Shown: positions 17,328 through 27,083 of the stretch, piece by piece
Layout: every line of letters begins with the position of its first letter
Position numbering within the stretch: position 1 is the stretch's first letter
Source of the DNA: Alphaproteobacteria bacterium
Lineage (GTDB): Bacteria; Pseudomonadota; Alphaproteobacteria; Micropepsales; Micropepsaceae
Assembly (NCBI GenBank): GCA_017983635.1
Contig: JAGOBA010000001.1
Location: 186,001-250,000 of the forward strand
Direction of reading: 5' to 3'
DNA: 64,000 nt
The notes under the pieces: generated by a model
What the model was told of the DNA's origin: nothing
Databases searched by the model: none
Seen by the model: only the letters and a program-made list of their open reading frames with translations
Translations under genes and position numbers: made by a program

Positions 17328-18335
17328 ATGACCACCTACCGTCGTTGGGTGTTGGCAAAGCGGCCGGAGGGCGTGCCCTCCGCCGATGACTTTGCGCTGG
17401 AGCAGGCGAGCTTGCCCGAGGTGACCGAGGGCCAGGCGCTGATCCGCGTGTCTCATATCTCCGTCGATCCGGGGATGCGGTCGCGGTTGTCGGGCGACTC
17501 CTACGCCCCTGCCCTGCCGCTCGGCGCGCCGATCGAAAGTGCGGGCGTGGGCAAGGTGATCGCCTCGCGCAATCCGAAACTGAAAGAAGGCGCGGATGTT
17601 TGGGGCGGCTTCGGCTGGCAGACGCATTTTTTGAGCGACGGGCGCGGGGTGCAGGTGCTCGATCCTGAGATCTACAAGGGCGCCGTCAAGCCGACGGCTG
17701 CGATCGGCGTGTTCGGGATTCCGGGGCTGACCGCGTTCTTCGGGTTGTTCGAAATCGGCAAGCCGAAGGAAGGCAACGTCGTCGTGATTTCGTCGGCAGC
17801 GGGAACCGTCGGCGCGACGGCCGGGCAGATCGCGAAGATCTTGGGCTGCACGACGATCGGGCTCGCGGGGTCCGATGCGAAGTGCGCGTATCTGAAGGAG
17901 ATCGGCTTCGACGTTGCGATCAACTACAAGAGCGCGGGCGATCTGACCGCCGCGTTCAAGGCGGCGGCGCCGAAGGGGATCGACATCTACTTCGACAATG
18001 TGGGCGGCGAGACGCTGGATGCCGCGATCTTGAACATGCGCAAAGGTGGGCGCATCGTCGTGTCGGGCCAGATCGCGGAGTACAACGCCGTCGAGCCGCG
18101 CGGCATTCGCCACACGCTGCCCTTCATCACGCAGCGGCTGAGGATGGAAGGGCTCGTCGTCTACGACTACGGCGTGCAGTTCGCGGAGGCGCGGGCGCAG
18201 ATGGCGGAATGGGTGCGCGAGGGTAAGCTCAGCTATCGCGAAGAGATCATCGAAGGGATCGAGCAGGCGCCGGCGGCGTTCATCGGGCTTTTCACCGGCG
18301 ACAGTTTCGGCAGACGCCTGGTGCATGTGGGATGA
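17328..18335 (+). CDS. NADP-dependent oxidoreductase, zinc-free MDR family (second paralog)
   Basis: A 335-residue paralog of the preceding gene. It has RVSHISVDPGMRSRL in the N-domain, the cofactor loop SSAAGTVGATAGQIAKILG, the GGETLDAAILNMRKGGRIVVSGQI region and a LFTGDSFGRRLVHVG C-terminus. Same expected chemistry: NADPH-dependent reduction of enone-type substrates. It starts 78 bases after the first paralog and converges on the hypothetical gene at 18352. The GGGGCGGGACA before the ATG is an adequate RBS. Confidence 0.88.
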   Translation: MTTYRRWVLAKRPEGVPSADDFALEQASLPEVTEGQALIRVSHISVDPGMRSRLSGDSYAPALPLGAPIESAGVGKVIASRNPKLKEGADVWGGFGWQTHFLSDGRGVQVLDPEIYKGAVKPTAAIGVFGIPGLTAFFGLFEIGKPKEGNVVVISSAAGTVGATAGQIAKILGCTTIGLAGSDAKCAYLKEIGFDVAINYKSAGDLTAAFKAAAPKGIDIYFDNVGGETLDAAILNMRKGGRIVVSGQIAEYNAVEPRGIRHTLPFITQRLRMEGLVVYDYGVQFAEARAQMAEWVREGKLSYREEIIEGIEQAPAAFIGLFTGDSFGRRLVHVG

Positions 18336-18351
18336 GTAAGCAGGGGCGGCA

Positions 18352-19053
18352 TCAGGCTCTTCGCCAGATGCTCGCTTGCGCCAAGAGGCTCTCCCGCAAA
18401 ACGGAAAACTGCATGACCTCGTCGGGGCCGAGCGCGTATTCGATCGCGGCGCGGTCGCCGACACGCAGCACAAGCTCGCAGGTCATCCCGACATCGCTCA
18501 ACGGCTCCGGCCGGTAGCAGCGGCCGGCGTAGAGGTTCGCGAGGTCGCCGGCGGCGGGCTCCGCCGTCAACAAATAGATCCACGGCGAGGCCGGCGATGA
18601 GATTTGCACGAGCTGCCAATCGGAGCGCCGTGCGATACCGCGGCTGGTCCAAGCACCCTGCCCTCGCCAGGCCGCGACCGCTTGCGTGAGATGCTCCGTG
18701 GGCGGAGCATAAGCCGGCCAGAACGTGGCGGCGAACGGATGGCCACGCAGAGCTTCCGCTGCACCGGGACCCAGAAGGTTCGCGGGGATGTGCAAGTTCA
18801 ACGGCCGCTCGCCGCAGGCCGCGACGGAGGCGGCGACGGGGACGAGGCCCGCTTCTCGTGCGTCCCAACAACCGGCGAGCCGCTGAGCGTCGGCGCGCCA
18901 GCCGTCGTTGTCGATGAACTGACGCGGGATGAAGTAGGTCTCGCTGCCAGCACGGACGGCGACGTCCGGATACTTCGCGGCGGTGCGATCGAGATGCGCT
19001 TTGAGGCCGATCAGCCCAGCGCCAAGCGCACACCAGATGAGCAATGCCCGCAT
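18352..19053 (-). CDS. Hypothetical membrane-anchored or secreted protein
   Basis: A 233-residue protein with an N-terminal hydrophobic segment (MRALLIWCALGAGLIGL) acting as a signal or anchor, so the body is likely periplasmic. It contains five or so Cys. The segments SETYFIPRQFIDN and WIYLLTAEPAAG read as strands of a globular domain. No family recognised. It converges with the MDR gene at 16 bases and is co-directional with the DAHP synthase upstream. Confidence 0.65.
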   Translation of the reverse strand: MRALLIWCALGAGLIGLKAHLDRTAAKYPDVAVRAGSETYFIPRQFIDNDGWRADAQRLAGCWDAREAGLVPVAASVAACGERPLNLHIPANLLGPGAAEALRGHPFAATFWPAYAPPTEHLTQAVAAWRGQGAWTSRGIARRSDWQLVQISSPASPWIYLLTAEPAAGDLANLYAGRCYRPEPLSDVGMTCELVLRVGDRAAIEYALGPDEVMQFSVLRESLLAQASIWRRA

Positions 19054-19110
19054 CGCCGGCCCCCAAATCCCTGAGACAGGCTAGCCGCGATCAAGCCAAC
19101 TGCAAAAGCG

Positions 19111-20484
19111 TCACTGCGCCGCGACGGCTTTCTGGGCTTTGACGCGTTCGGCGCGGACGCCTTCGGCCACCAGGAAAGCGAGTTCCAACGACTGATTGGC
19201 GTTCAGGCGCGGGTCGCAATGCGTGTGGTAGCGGCTCGAGAGGTCGGCGTCGGTTATTGCGGTGGCGCCGCCGGTGCACTCGGTCACGTTCTGGCCGGTG
19301 AGCTCCAAATGGACGCCGCCGGCGTGCGTGCCTTCGGCGCGATGGACCGCGAAGAAGGTTTGCACTTCTTTCAGCACGCGATCGAACGGGCGGGTCTTGA
19401 AACCCGTCGTCGACTTGATCGTGTTGCCGTGCATCGGATCGCAGGACCAGACGACCTTGCGGCCTTCGCGCTTGATCGTGCGGACGAGGCGCGGGAGATG
19501 CTCCTCAACCTTGTCGGACCCGAAGCGGGCGATTAGCGTCAACCGGCCGGGTTCGTTCGCCGGGTTCAGGATATCGCAGATGCGGATCAGCTCGTCGTTC
19601 GTGAGCGAAGGGCCGCACTTCACGGCGAGCGGGTTGTTGATGCCGCGCGCGTATTCGAGATGCGCGCCGTCGAGGTTGCGCGTGCGGTCGCCGATCCAGA
19701 GCAAGTGCGCCGAGGTGTCGTACCAGTCGCCGGTCGTGGAATCGATGCGCGTCATCGCCTGCTCGTAACCCAGCAGCAACGCTTCGTGGCTGGTGTAGAA
19801 CTCGGTCGTGCGCAGTTGCGGCGCGGAGTCCGGCGTGATGCCGCAAGCTTCCATGAACTCCAGAGTCTCGGAGATGCGATCGGCGAGCGCGCGGTAGCGT
19901 TCGCCCGAGGGCGAGCCCGCGATGAAGCCCAGATTCCACCGGTGCACGTTGTGCAGGTCGGCGTAACCGCCCGATGCAAACGCGCGCAGCAGGTTCAGCG
20001 TCGATGCCGCCTGCGCGTAGGCTTGGATCATGCGTTCCGGATCGGGCTCGCGCGAGGTCTTGTCGAAGGGCGCCGCGTTGACGATGTCGCCGCGATAGGA
20101 CGGCAGTTCGACGCCGTCGAGCGCTTCCATGTCGGAGGAGCGGGGCTTGGCGAATTGGCCGGCGATGCGGCCGACCTTCACGACTGGCATGGCGCCCGCG
20201 AACGTCAAGACGACGGCCATCTGCAGCAGGACGCGGAACGTGTCGCGGATGTTGTCGGGGTGGAACTCGGCGAAGGACTCGGCGCAGTCACCGCCTTGGA
20301 GCAGGAACGCGCGGCCTTCGGCGACGTCGGCCAGCGCGCGCTTCAGGTTTCGCGCTTCGCCGGCGAACACGAGCGGCGGAAACGACTTTAGGCGCGTCTC
20401 GACGCGCGTTTGAGCGTCGGGGTCCGCGTAGTTCGGGATCTGCGCGACGGGGCGCGCGCGCCAGCTGCCGGGGTTCCAATTCAT
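19111..20484 (-). CDS. Class II 3-deoxy-7-phosphoheptulonate (DAHP) synthase
   Basis: A 457-residue enzyme joining phosphoenolpyruvate and erythrose 4-phosphate as the first step of the shikimate pathway. Class II (plant-like) signatures are plain: [53 protein letters not shown] and the C-terminal [15 protein letters not shown]. Conserved Cys, Lys, His, Glu and Asp metal- and PEP-binding residues are present. The ATG at 20484 has AAGGCG upstream and matches the family start (WNPGSWR); the frame is open to 20541 but that part is non-coding. Usual family length. Confidence 0.95.
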   Translation of the reverse strand: MNWNPGSWRARPVAQIPNYADPDAQTRVETRLKSFPPLVFAGEARNLKRALADVAEGRAFLLQGGDCAESFAEFHPDNIRDTFRVLLQMAVVLTFAGAMPVVKVGRIAGQFAKPRSSDMEALDGVELPSYRGDIVNAAPFDKTSREPDPERMIQAYAQAASTLNLLRAFASGGYADLHNVHRWNLGFIAGSPSGERYRALADRISETLEFMEACGITPDSAPQLRTTEFYTSHEALLLGYEQAMTRIDSTTGDWYDTSAHLLWIGDRTRNLDGAHLEYARGINNPLAVKCGPSLTNDELIRICDILNPANEPGRLTLIARFGSDKVEEHLPRLVRTIKREGRKVVWSCDPMHGNTIKSTTGFKTRPFDRVLKEVQTFFAVHRAEGTHAGGVHLELTGQNVTECTGGATAITDADLSSRYHTHCDPRLNANQSLELAFLVAEGVRAERVKAQKAVAAQ

Positions 20485-20553
20485 GGGTTTTCGCCTTTCA
20501 GGCGTTAGATAGCGCCTGCGCACACCCATTGCCAGTTTCACAGCGTCGCGCGG

Positions 20554-20904
20554 TTAATCATCCTCCTCCGACAGCAGCGAATTGGCGGTGTCGCTCAGGA
20601 TCACCTGGCGCAACGACGCGATCAGGCCGTCGGCGCGATCTTGGCGGCGGTTCGATTGCGTCCACGAAAAGGTCGGCTGACGCGCCTCTATGCCGGCCAA
20701 GAATTCGGCACCCAGCGTGTGGCTCACGTAGATCCAGTAACGATCACCGGCAAAGTCGAGCCAGAAGCCGCGGCTGTCGGGCGTCTCGTCGCCGATGTCG
20801 GCTTCGGGGACGGCGTGCATGAGCCCCTCGCGTAGCCACGCGATGAGAGCTTGGCGTTCGGTCGCGGCGAACCGGGACGCGGTGAAACGAAAACGATGGT
20901 GCAT
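20554..20904 (-). CDS. Hypothetical protein (116 aa)
   Basis: A soluble protein of 116 residues with a helical N-terminus, a strand pair (FWLDFAGDRYWIYVSHTLG) and an acidic tail. No signal peptide, membrane segment or recognisable motif. It lies between the DAHP synthase and rpiA, all on the minus strand, with gaps of about 70 and 120 bases. The composition looks like a genuine globular protein. Function unknown. Confidence 0.6.
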   Translation of the reverse strand: MHHRFRFTASRFAATERQALIAWLREGLMHAVPEADIGDETPDSRGFWLDFAGDRYWIYVSHTLGAEFLAGIEARQPTFSWTQSNRRQDRADGLIASLRQVILSDTANSLLSEEDD

Positions 20905-21024
20905 GGACCCCAGGAATGGCGTTGTCTCGCCATCATCGGCGACCAGGCCCTTGCGCGCCGCTAATGCGCAACGGACGTTTTTAGCAGGTATCCCTAACGT
21001 GCCGCCACCCGGGGGCAGTTCAAC

Positions 21025-21741
21025 CTAGTGGTGCGGCGGTTCGATCGTGGTTACGCCACCCGGCGTGCCGATCAAGGCAATGCTGGCGAGGGAGATAAAC
21101 AGACCGTGATCGACGACGCCCGGAATCTGCTCCAGGGCGCGGGCCAAGCGTTCCGGGTCAGGAATAGATTCGGCGGAGCAATCGGCGATCAAGTTGCCGC
21201 TGTCGGTCTTGAAGGGATGCGCCTCACCGCCGCGAAGACGCATGAGGTTCTGCGAGCAGCCTGCCCGGGCCGCAGCTTCGGCGATGCGCTCCATCGTGAC
21301 CGTGTGCGCGAAGGGGACGATTTCCACCGGCAGCGGAAAGCGGCCGAGGACGTCGACGACCTTTGCGGCGTCGGCGATGACCAGCATGCGATTGGACGCT
21401 GCGGCGACGATTTTCTCCCGCAGCAATGCGCCGCCGCCGCCTTTGATCAAGACAAGGTTCGGGCCGACTTCGTCCGCACCGTCGACGGTCAGGTCGAGAT
21501 GGCGAACCGTGTTCAGGTCGCCGACCGCAATCCCAAGTTCTCGGGCGAGCGTGGTTGTCCGTTCGGATGTTGCGACGGTTGTGAGCTTGAGGCCCGCTTT
21601 CACGCGCGGCGCGAGGGCGCGCACGAAGTGCTCTGCGGTGGAGCCGGTGCCCAGCCCCAGGCGCATGCCCGGCTTCACATATTCGAGAGCGGCTTCGGCC
21701 GCTGCGCGCTTTTGATCGTCGATCGTCATGTTGTTCGCCAT
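21025..21741 (-). CDS. rpiA: Ribose-5-phosphate isomerase A
   Basis: A 238-residue enzyme interconverting ribose 5-phosphate and ribulose 5-phosphate in the non-oxidative pentose phosphate pathway. Family motifs are visible: GLGTGSTAEHFV (phosphate loop), TSERT, DLTVDGADEV, IKGGGGALLREKIVA and the C-terminal PGVVDHGLF. Catalytic Asp, Glu and Lys equivalents are present. Length is normal. The ATG at 21741 is taken; MTIDD at 21729 is an alternative, and neither has a strong RBS. Confidence 0.93.
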   Translation of the reverse strand: MANNMTIDDQKRAAAEAALEYVKPGMRLGLGTGSTAEHFVRALAPRVKAGLKLTTVATSERTTTLARELGIAVGDLNTVRHLDLTVDGADEVGPNLVLIKGGGGALLREKIVAAASNRMLVIADAAKVVDVLGRFPLPVEIVPFAHTVTMERIAEAAARAGCSQNLMRLRGGEAHPFKTDSGNLIADCSAESIPDPERLARALEQIPGVVDHGLFISLASIALIGTPGGVTTIEPPHH

Positions 21742-22155
21742 GGCGCCACTATAGGAGCGACTTACCCTCGCGTGCAAAGGCCCACGTTTGAAATCTGTGA
21801 GTCATTCGATACTGCGGCCAAAAGCCCAGCAATCCGGCTATCGGAACGATACCTTGATGGTGGACGCCCCAGGGCTCAAATGTGATGCTCGTAACACGCA
21901 CTCGTTTTCGCGATCGGGCATTTTCTCAGACACTGTTTGTTTCAGTGTTGTCGTAGACGGATCGTTCGCTGCGGTGCGGGAAGCGTGTGACGAGGTTCGG
22001 GTCGCGCCGTGCGCCGGGTTTGTTGGTTAAGCCGTTGTGAACGCCGTCACAGCAAGTCGACACGCATTGACCGATCCTGAACCAATTCATGGCAATGTGT
22101 CACAAGCACGTGTGCTGAAACTTCTGCCACGTTTTAGCCGCGGGCCAGGATCAAA
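21742..22155. other. Gene-free stretch between rpiA and the hemolysin III-like gene
   Basis: About 410 bases separating divergent genes. A short open frame at 21788-22030 has no protein-like character. I see no tRNA, repeat or clear hairpin; it presumably holds both promoters. Confidence 0.4.
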
Positions 22156-22845
22156 GTGGTCGACATGAGCGTAGAGAGCGACGACAGAACCGAGTTCAAC
22201 TACCCCGTCTATTCGCGGGGCGAGGTCATGGCCGACGCGGCCGCGCACGTGCTCGGCGTTTTGTTCGGTCTGGTCGCTACGATCGCTCTCGTCATCACCG
22301 CTTCGCAGCACGATCACTTCCTTCTCATTCTTGGCGCCAGCCTCTACGGGCTTGGGCTCATTTCAATGCTGACGTGTTCGGCCGCCTACAATCTTTGGCC
22401 GCCGTCGCCGACGAAGGAACTGCTGCGCCGCTTCGACCATGCTGCCATCTTCCTCATGATTGCCGGAACTTATACCCCGCTGCTGCTCAACCGCGTCGGC
22501 GGCGAGTGGGGGGTCGGGCTGCTTGGGTTTGTGTGGGCGGTGGCGCTGGTCGGCGCTGCGATGAAGCTCGTCTTCCCGCGCCGGTGGGAATCGATCACGC
22601 TGGCGCTCTATCTCGGGCTCGGCTGGTCGATCTTGGCTGCGGTCAACCCGCTAATCGAATCCGTGTCTATGCAGAGCCTGGTGCTGATCGCCGTCGGCGG
22701 CGTGATCTACAGCATCGGCGTCGTCTTCCATCTCTGGGAGAAGCTGCCGTATCAGAACGCGATCTGGCATTGGCTGGTGCTGACCGCCGCCGCCTGCCAC
22801 TACATCGCCGTCTTCAACGAAGTGGCGATTGCCGGGACGATGTAG
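22156..22845 (+). CDS. Hemolysin III / PAQR-family membrane protein
   Basis: A 229-residue inner-membrane protein with about seven helices. Family marks include the N-terminal EVMADAAAHVLGVLFG, the SAAYNLWP region, RRFDHAAIFLMIAGTYTP with the conserved H and D, and the C-terminal WHWLVLTAAACHYIAVF with two His. PAQR-type proteins place these His and Asp residues around a zinc; roles in lipid or membrane homeostasis are proposed. The GTG at 22156 has AGGA six bases upstream; the ATG at 22165 is an alternative. Confidence 0.88.
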   Translation: MVDMSVESDDRTEFNYPVYSRGEVMADAAAHVLGVLFGLVATIALVITASQHDHFLLILGASLYGLGLISMLTCSAAYNLWPPSPTKELLRRFDHAAIFLMIAGTYTPLLLNRVGGEWGVGLLGFVWAVALVGAAMKLVFPRRWESITLALYLGLGWSILAAVNPLIESVSMQSLVLIAVGGVIYSIGVVFHLWEKLPYQNAIWHWLVLTAAACHYIAVFNEVAIAGTM

Positions 22846-22887
22846 GCGCTTGAGGCGCTGAAATTTAGTCTCACACGAAGCCGCTCC

Positions 22888-24711
22888 TTACTCCACCGTC
22901 ACCGACTTCGCCAGGTTACGCGGCTGATCCACGTCCGTGCCTTTTACGACGGCTGTGTGGTAGGCGAGGAGTTGGACGGGGATCGTGTAGAGCAGCGGGG
23001 TTGCGAAGGAGTCCACTTCGGGGACTTCGATGCGGGCCCAGACTTTGCTGCCGCCGAGTTCCAGACCGCGCTTGTCCGAGATCAAGATCACCTTGCCTTT
23101 GCGCGCCATCGACTCTTGCATGTTCGAGATCGTCTTTTCGAACAAATGATCGTGCGGGGCGATGACGACGACGGGCACGTCCTCGTCGATCAGGGCGATG
23201 GGCCCATGCTTCATCTCGCCGGCCGCGTAGCCTTCGGCGTGGATGTAGGAGATTTCCTTCAGCTTCAGCGCGCCTTCCATCGCGATCGGAAATGAGAGGC
23301 CGCGGCCGAGATAGAGGACGTCGCGCGCCTTGGCGATTTCGTGTGCGAGGCTTTGGTAGATCGGGTCCTGCGCGAGCAGCGTCACGATGTGGCGCGGCAC
23401 TTCCAACAAGGTCTGCGTTAGGCGCGTTTCATCCTCGCGCGTGAGGTGGCCCCGCGCCCGCCCCGCGGCGATCGCCAGCGCCCCTAAGACCGCAAGCTGA
23501 CAGGTGAACGCCTTCGTGGAGGCGACGCCGAGTTCGGGGCCGGCGTGGGTCGGGAAGATGACTTCGGATTCGCGTGCGATCGTGCTCGACGGGACGTTGA
23601 CGACGGAGGCGATGTGCTGGCCCTGCTCCTTGCAGTAGCGCAGCGCGGCGAGGGTGTCGGCCGTTTCGCCCGATTGCGAGACGAACACAGCGAGGCCGCC
23701 GCGCGGCATCGGCGCTTCGCGATAGCGGAACTCCGACGCGACGTCGATTTCGACGGTCATGCGGGCCAGGCGTTCGAACCAGTATTTCGCGACCAGCGTG
23801 GCGTAGTGGGCGGTGCCGCAGGCGACCAGCGTAAGCTTCGGTATGGTCGCGAAGTCGAACGGCAGTTTCGGCAGGCTGACGGCGTTCGTCACCGGATTGA
23901 TGACGCTGTTTAGCGTGTGACCGATGACTTCCGGCTGTTCGAAGATTTCCTTCGCCATGAAGTGGCGGTGCGAACCCTTGTCGACGAGGCTTGCGGAGAC
24001 CGATGTGATCGTCACTTCGCGGTTCACGGGGCGGTCGTTCTGATCGAAGATCGAAACGCCGTCGGTCTTCACGATCGCGATGTCGCCGTCTTCGAGGTAA
24101 GAAATCCTGTTCGTGAGCGGCGCCAAGGCGAAAGCGTCCGAGCCCAGATACATCTCCTTGGTTCCGTAACCGACGGCAAGCGGTGGACCGGAGCGTGCGC
24201 CTATCATTAGGCCTTCGTGGTCCTTGAAGATGATGCCGAGCGCGAAGGCGCCGCGCAGGCGCTTGATCGCAGTCGAGGCCGCCTTCACGGGATCCATACC
24301 CTGGCTGAGATACTCCGTAATCAGGTGCACCGAGACTTCGGTATCGGTTTCAGTGTGGAACTGGTGGCCCTTTTTCTCCAACTCCTCGCGCAGTTCGCGG
24401 AAGTTCTCGATGATGCCGTTGTGCACGACAGCCACGCGATCGGAGACGTGGGGGTGAGCGTTGGTTTCGTTCGGCACGCCGTGCGTCGCCCAGCGGGTGT
24501 GGCCGATACCGGTGGAGCCGGGGAGCGGTTTCTCATGCAACACGCGGTCGAGGCCAGAGAGTTTGCCGGGCGCGCGGCGGCGTTCGATCTGACCGTTTAC
24601 GAGCGTTGCGATGCCTGCGGAATCATAGCCGCGATATTCGAGGCGCTTCAGCGAGTCCAAGATGATCGGTGCTGCGTCGGGGTTGCCGACGATGCCAACG
24701 ATGCCGCACAT
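22888..24711 (-). CDS. glmS: Glutamine-fructose-6-phosphate aminotransferase (isomerizing)
   Basis: A 607-residue enzyme making glucosamine 6-phosphate from fructose 6-phosphate and glutamine, the entry to UDP-GlcNAc for peptidoglycan and lipid A. Cys2 of MCGIVGIVG is the glutaminase nucleophile. GHTRWATHG and the TDTEV segment line the glutaminase site. Two SIS domains follow (SQSGETADTLAAL, TKAFTCQLAVLGAL), and the C-terminus is PRNLAKSVTVE. The ATG at 24711 has AAGGAG and starts five bases after the glmU stop, so the pair is co-transcribed. Confidence 0.97.
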   Translation of the reverse strand: MCGIVGIVGNPDAAPIILDSLKRLEYRGYDSAGIATLVNGQIERRRAPGKLSGLDRVLHEKPLPGSTGIGHTRWATHGVPNETNAHPHVSDRVAVVHNGIIENFRELREELEKKGHQFHTETDTEVSVHLITEYLSQGMDPVKAASTAIKRLRGAFALGIIFKDHEGLMIGARSGPPLAVGYGTKEMYLGSDAFALAPLTNRISYLEDGDIAIVKTDGVSIFDQNDRPVNREVTITSVSASLVDKGSHRHFMAKEIFEQPEVIGHTLNSVINPVTNAVSLPKLPFDFATIPKLTLVACGTAHYATLVAKYWFERLARMTVEIDVASEFRYREAPMPRGGLAVFVSQSGETADTLAALRYCKEQGQHIASVVNVPSSTIARESEVIFPTHAGPELGVASTKAFTCQLAVLGALAIAAGRARGHLTREDETRLTQTLLEVPRHIVTLLAQDPIYQSLAHEIAKARDVLYLGRGLSFPIAMEGALKLKEISYIHAEGYAAGEMKHGPIALIDEDVPVVVIAPHDHLFEKTISNMQESMARKGKVILISDKRGLELGGSKVWARIEVPEVDSFATPLLYTIPVQLLAYHTAVVKGTDVDQPRNLAKSVTVE

Positions 24712-24716
24712 GAAGC

Positions 24717-26078
24717 TTACTCCTTTTTCGCCTTCGCGGCCTTTTCGGCGCGCTTCTTGGCACGAAACTTTGCTGCCCAACCGGGCACTTGACGTTGCTC
24801 GTTGCGCTCGACCGCAAGCGCATCCTTCTCAACCGCTTTGGTGATCACGCTGCCGGCGCCGATGTTAGCGCCGTCGCCGATCTTCACCGGCGCGACCAAC
24901 GCGGTGTTCGAGCCGATGAACGCGTCGGCGCCGATGTCGGTGAGGTGCTTGTCGAAGCCGTCGTAGTTGCAGGTGATGGTGCCGGCCCCGATGTTGGCGC
25001 GCGCCCCGACGCGGGCGTCGCCGATATAGGCCAGGTGATTTGCCTTGGCGCCGTCTTCGATGACGGCCTTTTTGATTTCGACGAAATTGCCGATGTGGAC
25101 GTCGCGGCCGAGTTGGGCGCCCGGGCGCAATCTCGCGAAGGGGCCGAGGATCGCGCCCTCCCCCACGGTGCAGCCTTCGAAGTGGCAGAAGCCGTTGATG
25201 CGAACGTTGTCGGCGATCGTGACCTTGGGGCCGAAGAAGACGTTCGGTCCGACCGTCACGTCGCGGCCGAGCTTTGTGTCGTAGCTGAACCAAACGGTGT
25301 CAGGGTCGACCAGCGTCGCGCCGTCCAGCATTGCGCGCTCGCGCAGGCGGCGTTGCATGATGCTTTCGACGCTTGCGAGCTCGACGCGCGAGTTGATGCC
25401 GAGGACGTCTTCGGCGGGAACTTCAACCGCAATGCAACGCTTGTTGCGGCGGCGGGCGCCGGCGACGATGTCGGTGAGGTAGAATTCCTTTTGTGCGTTG
25501 TCGTTCTTCAGTTCGCCGAGCAGTGCGCGCAGCAAGCCGACATCGAGCAGGAAGCCGCCGGCGTTGCAGAAATCGATCTTCTCTTGCTCAGCCGTTGCGT
25601 CACGCGCTTCGACGATGCCGTCGAGGTCGCCGTTGCCAAGCAGGATCAGGCGGCCGTACGGCGCGGGGTCGGCGGGCTTGAAGCCCATCAAGGCGAGGTC
25701 GGCGCCGGCGGCGCGCGCCGCCAACAACTTCGCTAGCGTCGCCTGCGTCAACAGGGGGTTGTCGCCGTAGAGAACGACGACGTCGCCCTGGAATCCCGCG
25801 AGGGCGGGAAGTGCGCTGCGGGCGGCGTCGCCGGTGCCAAGCGGCGGGTCTTGGATGGCGGTGCTGGCGCCGTGGCTTTGGGCGTAGGCGGCAATGTCTT
25901 GCTGACCGGCGCCGACGACGACTACGAGTTTGGCCGTGCCCAGCGATTGCAGCGCCACCAGGATGTGACCGAGAATCGGCATACCGGCGACCGGGTGCAG
26001 GACCTTAGGCAGCGCGGACTTCATGCGCGTGCCTTTGCCGGCGGCGAGGACGACTGCTGCGAGGGGGCGTTTGCTCAA
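24717..26078 (-). CDS. glmU: Bifunctional GlmU: N-acetylglucosamine-1-P uridyltransferase / glucosamine-1-P acetyltransferase
   Basis: A 453-residue enzyme for the last two steps to UDP-GlcNAc. The uridyltransferase domain starts AVVLAAGKGTRMKSALPKVL and has PLGTGDAA, YGDNPLL and NAG...GINSR. The left-handed beta-helix acyltransferase domain shows hexapeptide repeats (GEGAILGPFARLRPGAQLG, AYIGDARVGARANIGAGTI, CNYDGFDKH) with the catalytic His region and ends in a Lys-rich tail. It precedes glmS in a two-gene operon. A divergent promoter region of about 150 bases separates it from the HAD gene. Confidence 0.97.
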   Translation of the reverse strand: MSKRPLAAVVLAAGKGTRMKSALPKVLHPVAGMPILGHILVALQSLGTAKLVVVVGAGQQDIAAYAQSHGASTAIQDPPLGTGDAARSALPALAGFQGDVVVLYGDNPLLTQATLAKLLAARAAGADLALMGFKPADPAPYGRLILLGNGDLDGIVEARDATAEQEKIDFCNAGGFLLDVGLLRALLGELKNDNAQKEFYLTDIVAGARRRNKRCIAVEVPAEDVLGINSRVELASVESIMQRRLRERAMLDGATLVDPDTVWFSYDTKLGRDVTVGPNVFFGPKVTIADNVRINGFCHFEGCTVGEGAILGPFARLRPGAQLGRDVHIGNFVEIKKAVIEDGAKANHLAYIGDARVGARANIGAGTITCNYDGFDKHLTDIGADAFIGSNTALVAPVKIGDGANIGAGSVITKAVEKDALAVERNEQRQVPGWAAKFRAKKRAEKAAKAKKE

Positions 26079-26229
26079 ACCTGAACCGTGAAAAAAATGG
26101 GGGACTTCCGGCGTTTCGGCGCGCGGGACCGTTACATGGCGTTATGACATGGCGAAATAAAGAAATGTTTCGCTTTCTTGCCGCGACCATGGCACGAGGC
26201 GGTCTCTAAGCCATTGAGAGCATTATACC

Positions 26230-26907
26230 TTGCCACCTTTTCCAGAGACCGTGGTCTTCGACCTGGACGGCACGCTTGTGGACACGGCACCCGACCTGAC
26301 GGCCGCGCTGAACGCGGTGATGGTCGCCCAGGGGCGGCGGCCGGTGCCGCTCGACGATGTGCGGCACATGGTGGGGCGTGGCGCGCGGCACCTGATCGAG
26401 CGGGCGATGGAGGCCACGGGCGCGCCCGCCAGCCTCAAGCAAACCGACGACATGTTTCGGGATTTCCTGATCCACTATGATGCAAATATCTCGGCGACCA
26501 GCCGGCCCTTCGAGCGGGTCGTAGAGGTGGCGGAGCGCCTGCGGGTGCGTGGACACAAGCTTGGCATCTGCACGAACAAGCCGGAGGCGCTGTCTTTGAA
26601 GCTGATGGGCGAGCTTGGTCTGCGGTCGTTGTTCCCGGTGATTCTAGGTGCCGACAGCCGGCCCTATCGCAAGCCCGATCCGCGGCATCTGTTCGACACG
26701 ATTGCCGCGCTTGGCGGCGATCCGAGCAGTGCGGTGTTGATCGGCGACAGTGAAACGGACGTGAAGACGGCGCGGGCGGCGAATGTGCCTGTCGTGGTTG
26801 TCAGCTTCGGCTATACGGAGATCCCGCCGCGCGAACTGGGCGCGGATGTGGTGATCGACCATTTCGACGCGCTCGAACAAGCACTTAGCGGGCTTGGCCG
26901 CGCTTGA
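26230..26907 (+). CDS. gph: HAD-family phosphatase, phosphoglycolate phosphatase-like
   Basis: A 225-residue HAD hydrolase with all four motifs: FDLDGTLVDT (nucleophile Asp), ICTNKP, the KPDP lysine and IGDSETDVKTA. A helical cap lies between motifs I and II. The size and cap match phosphoglycolate phosphatase (Gph), which clears 2-phosphoglycolate formed in DNA repair; substrate assignment is by family only. The start is a TTG at 26230, the only suitable codon before the motif apart from a GTG at 26250 that would trim the first strand. Confidence 0.82.
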   Translation: MPPFPETVVFDLDGTLVDTAPDLTAALNAVMVAQGRRPVPLDDVRHMVGRGARHLIERAMEATGAPASLKQTDDMFRDFLIHYDANISATSRPFERVVEVAERLRVRGHKLGICTNKPEALSLKLMGELGLRSLFPVILGADSRPYRKPDPRHLFDTIAALGGDPSSAVLIGDSETDVKTARAANVPVVVVSFGYTEIPPRELGADVVIDHFDALEQALSGLGRA

Positions 26908-26949
26908 CTTGACGGGTGGCGCGCCCCTATAGCCTTTCGTTCCGGAAAC

Positions 26950-27024
26950 GGGCGCTTAGCTCAGCGGGAGAGCACTACCTTCACACGGTAGGGGTCGCTG
27001 GTTCAATCCCAGCAGCGCCCACCA
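26950..27024 (+). tRNA. tRNA-Val (anticodon CAC)
   Basis: A complete cloverleaf: acceptor GGGCGCT/AGCGCCC, D-arm GCTC/GAGC, anticodon stem CTACC/GGTAG with loop TTCACAC (anticodon CAC, reads GUG), T-arm GCTGG-TTCAATC-CCAGC, discriminator A and encoded CCA. Confidence 0.95.
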
Positions 27025-27083
27025 TCCTCTGGCGAGGCGCGGGCTGCGCCACCATATCATTTGAGTAGGTTGACGCGCGCCCA

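Noticed and set aside
21788-22030. Short plus-strand frame between rpiA and the hemolysin III-like gene
   Set aside because: No RBS and no protein-like pattern; the region is more likely a promoter.
24789-25736. 315-codon plus-strand frame opposite glmU
   Set aside because: Antisense to the clear hexapeptide-repeat domain of GlmU.
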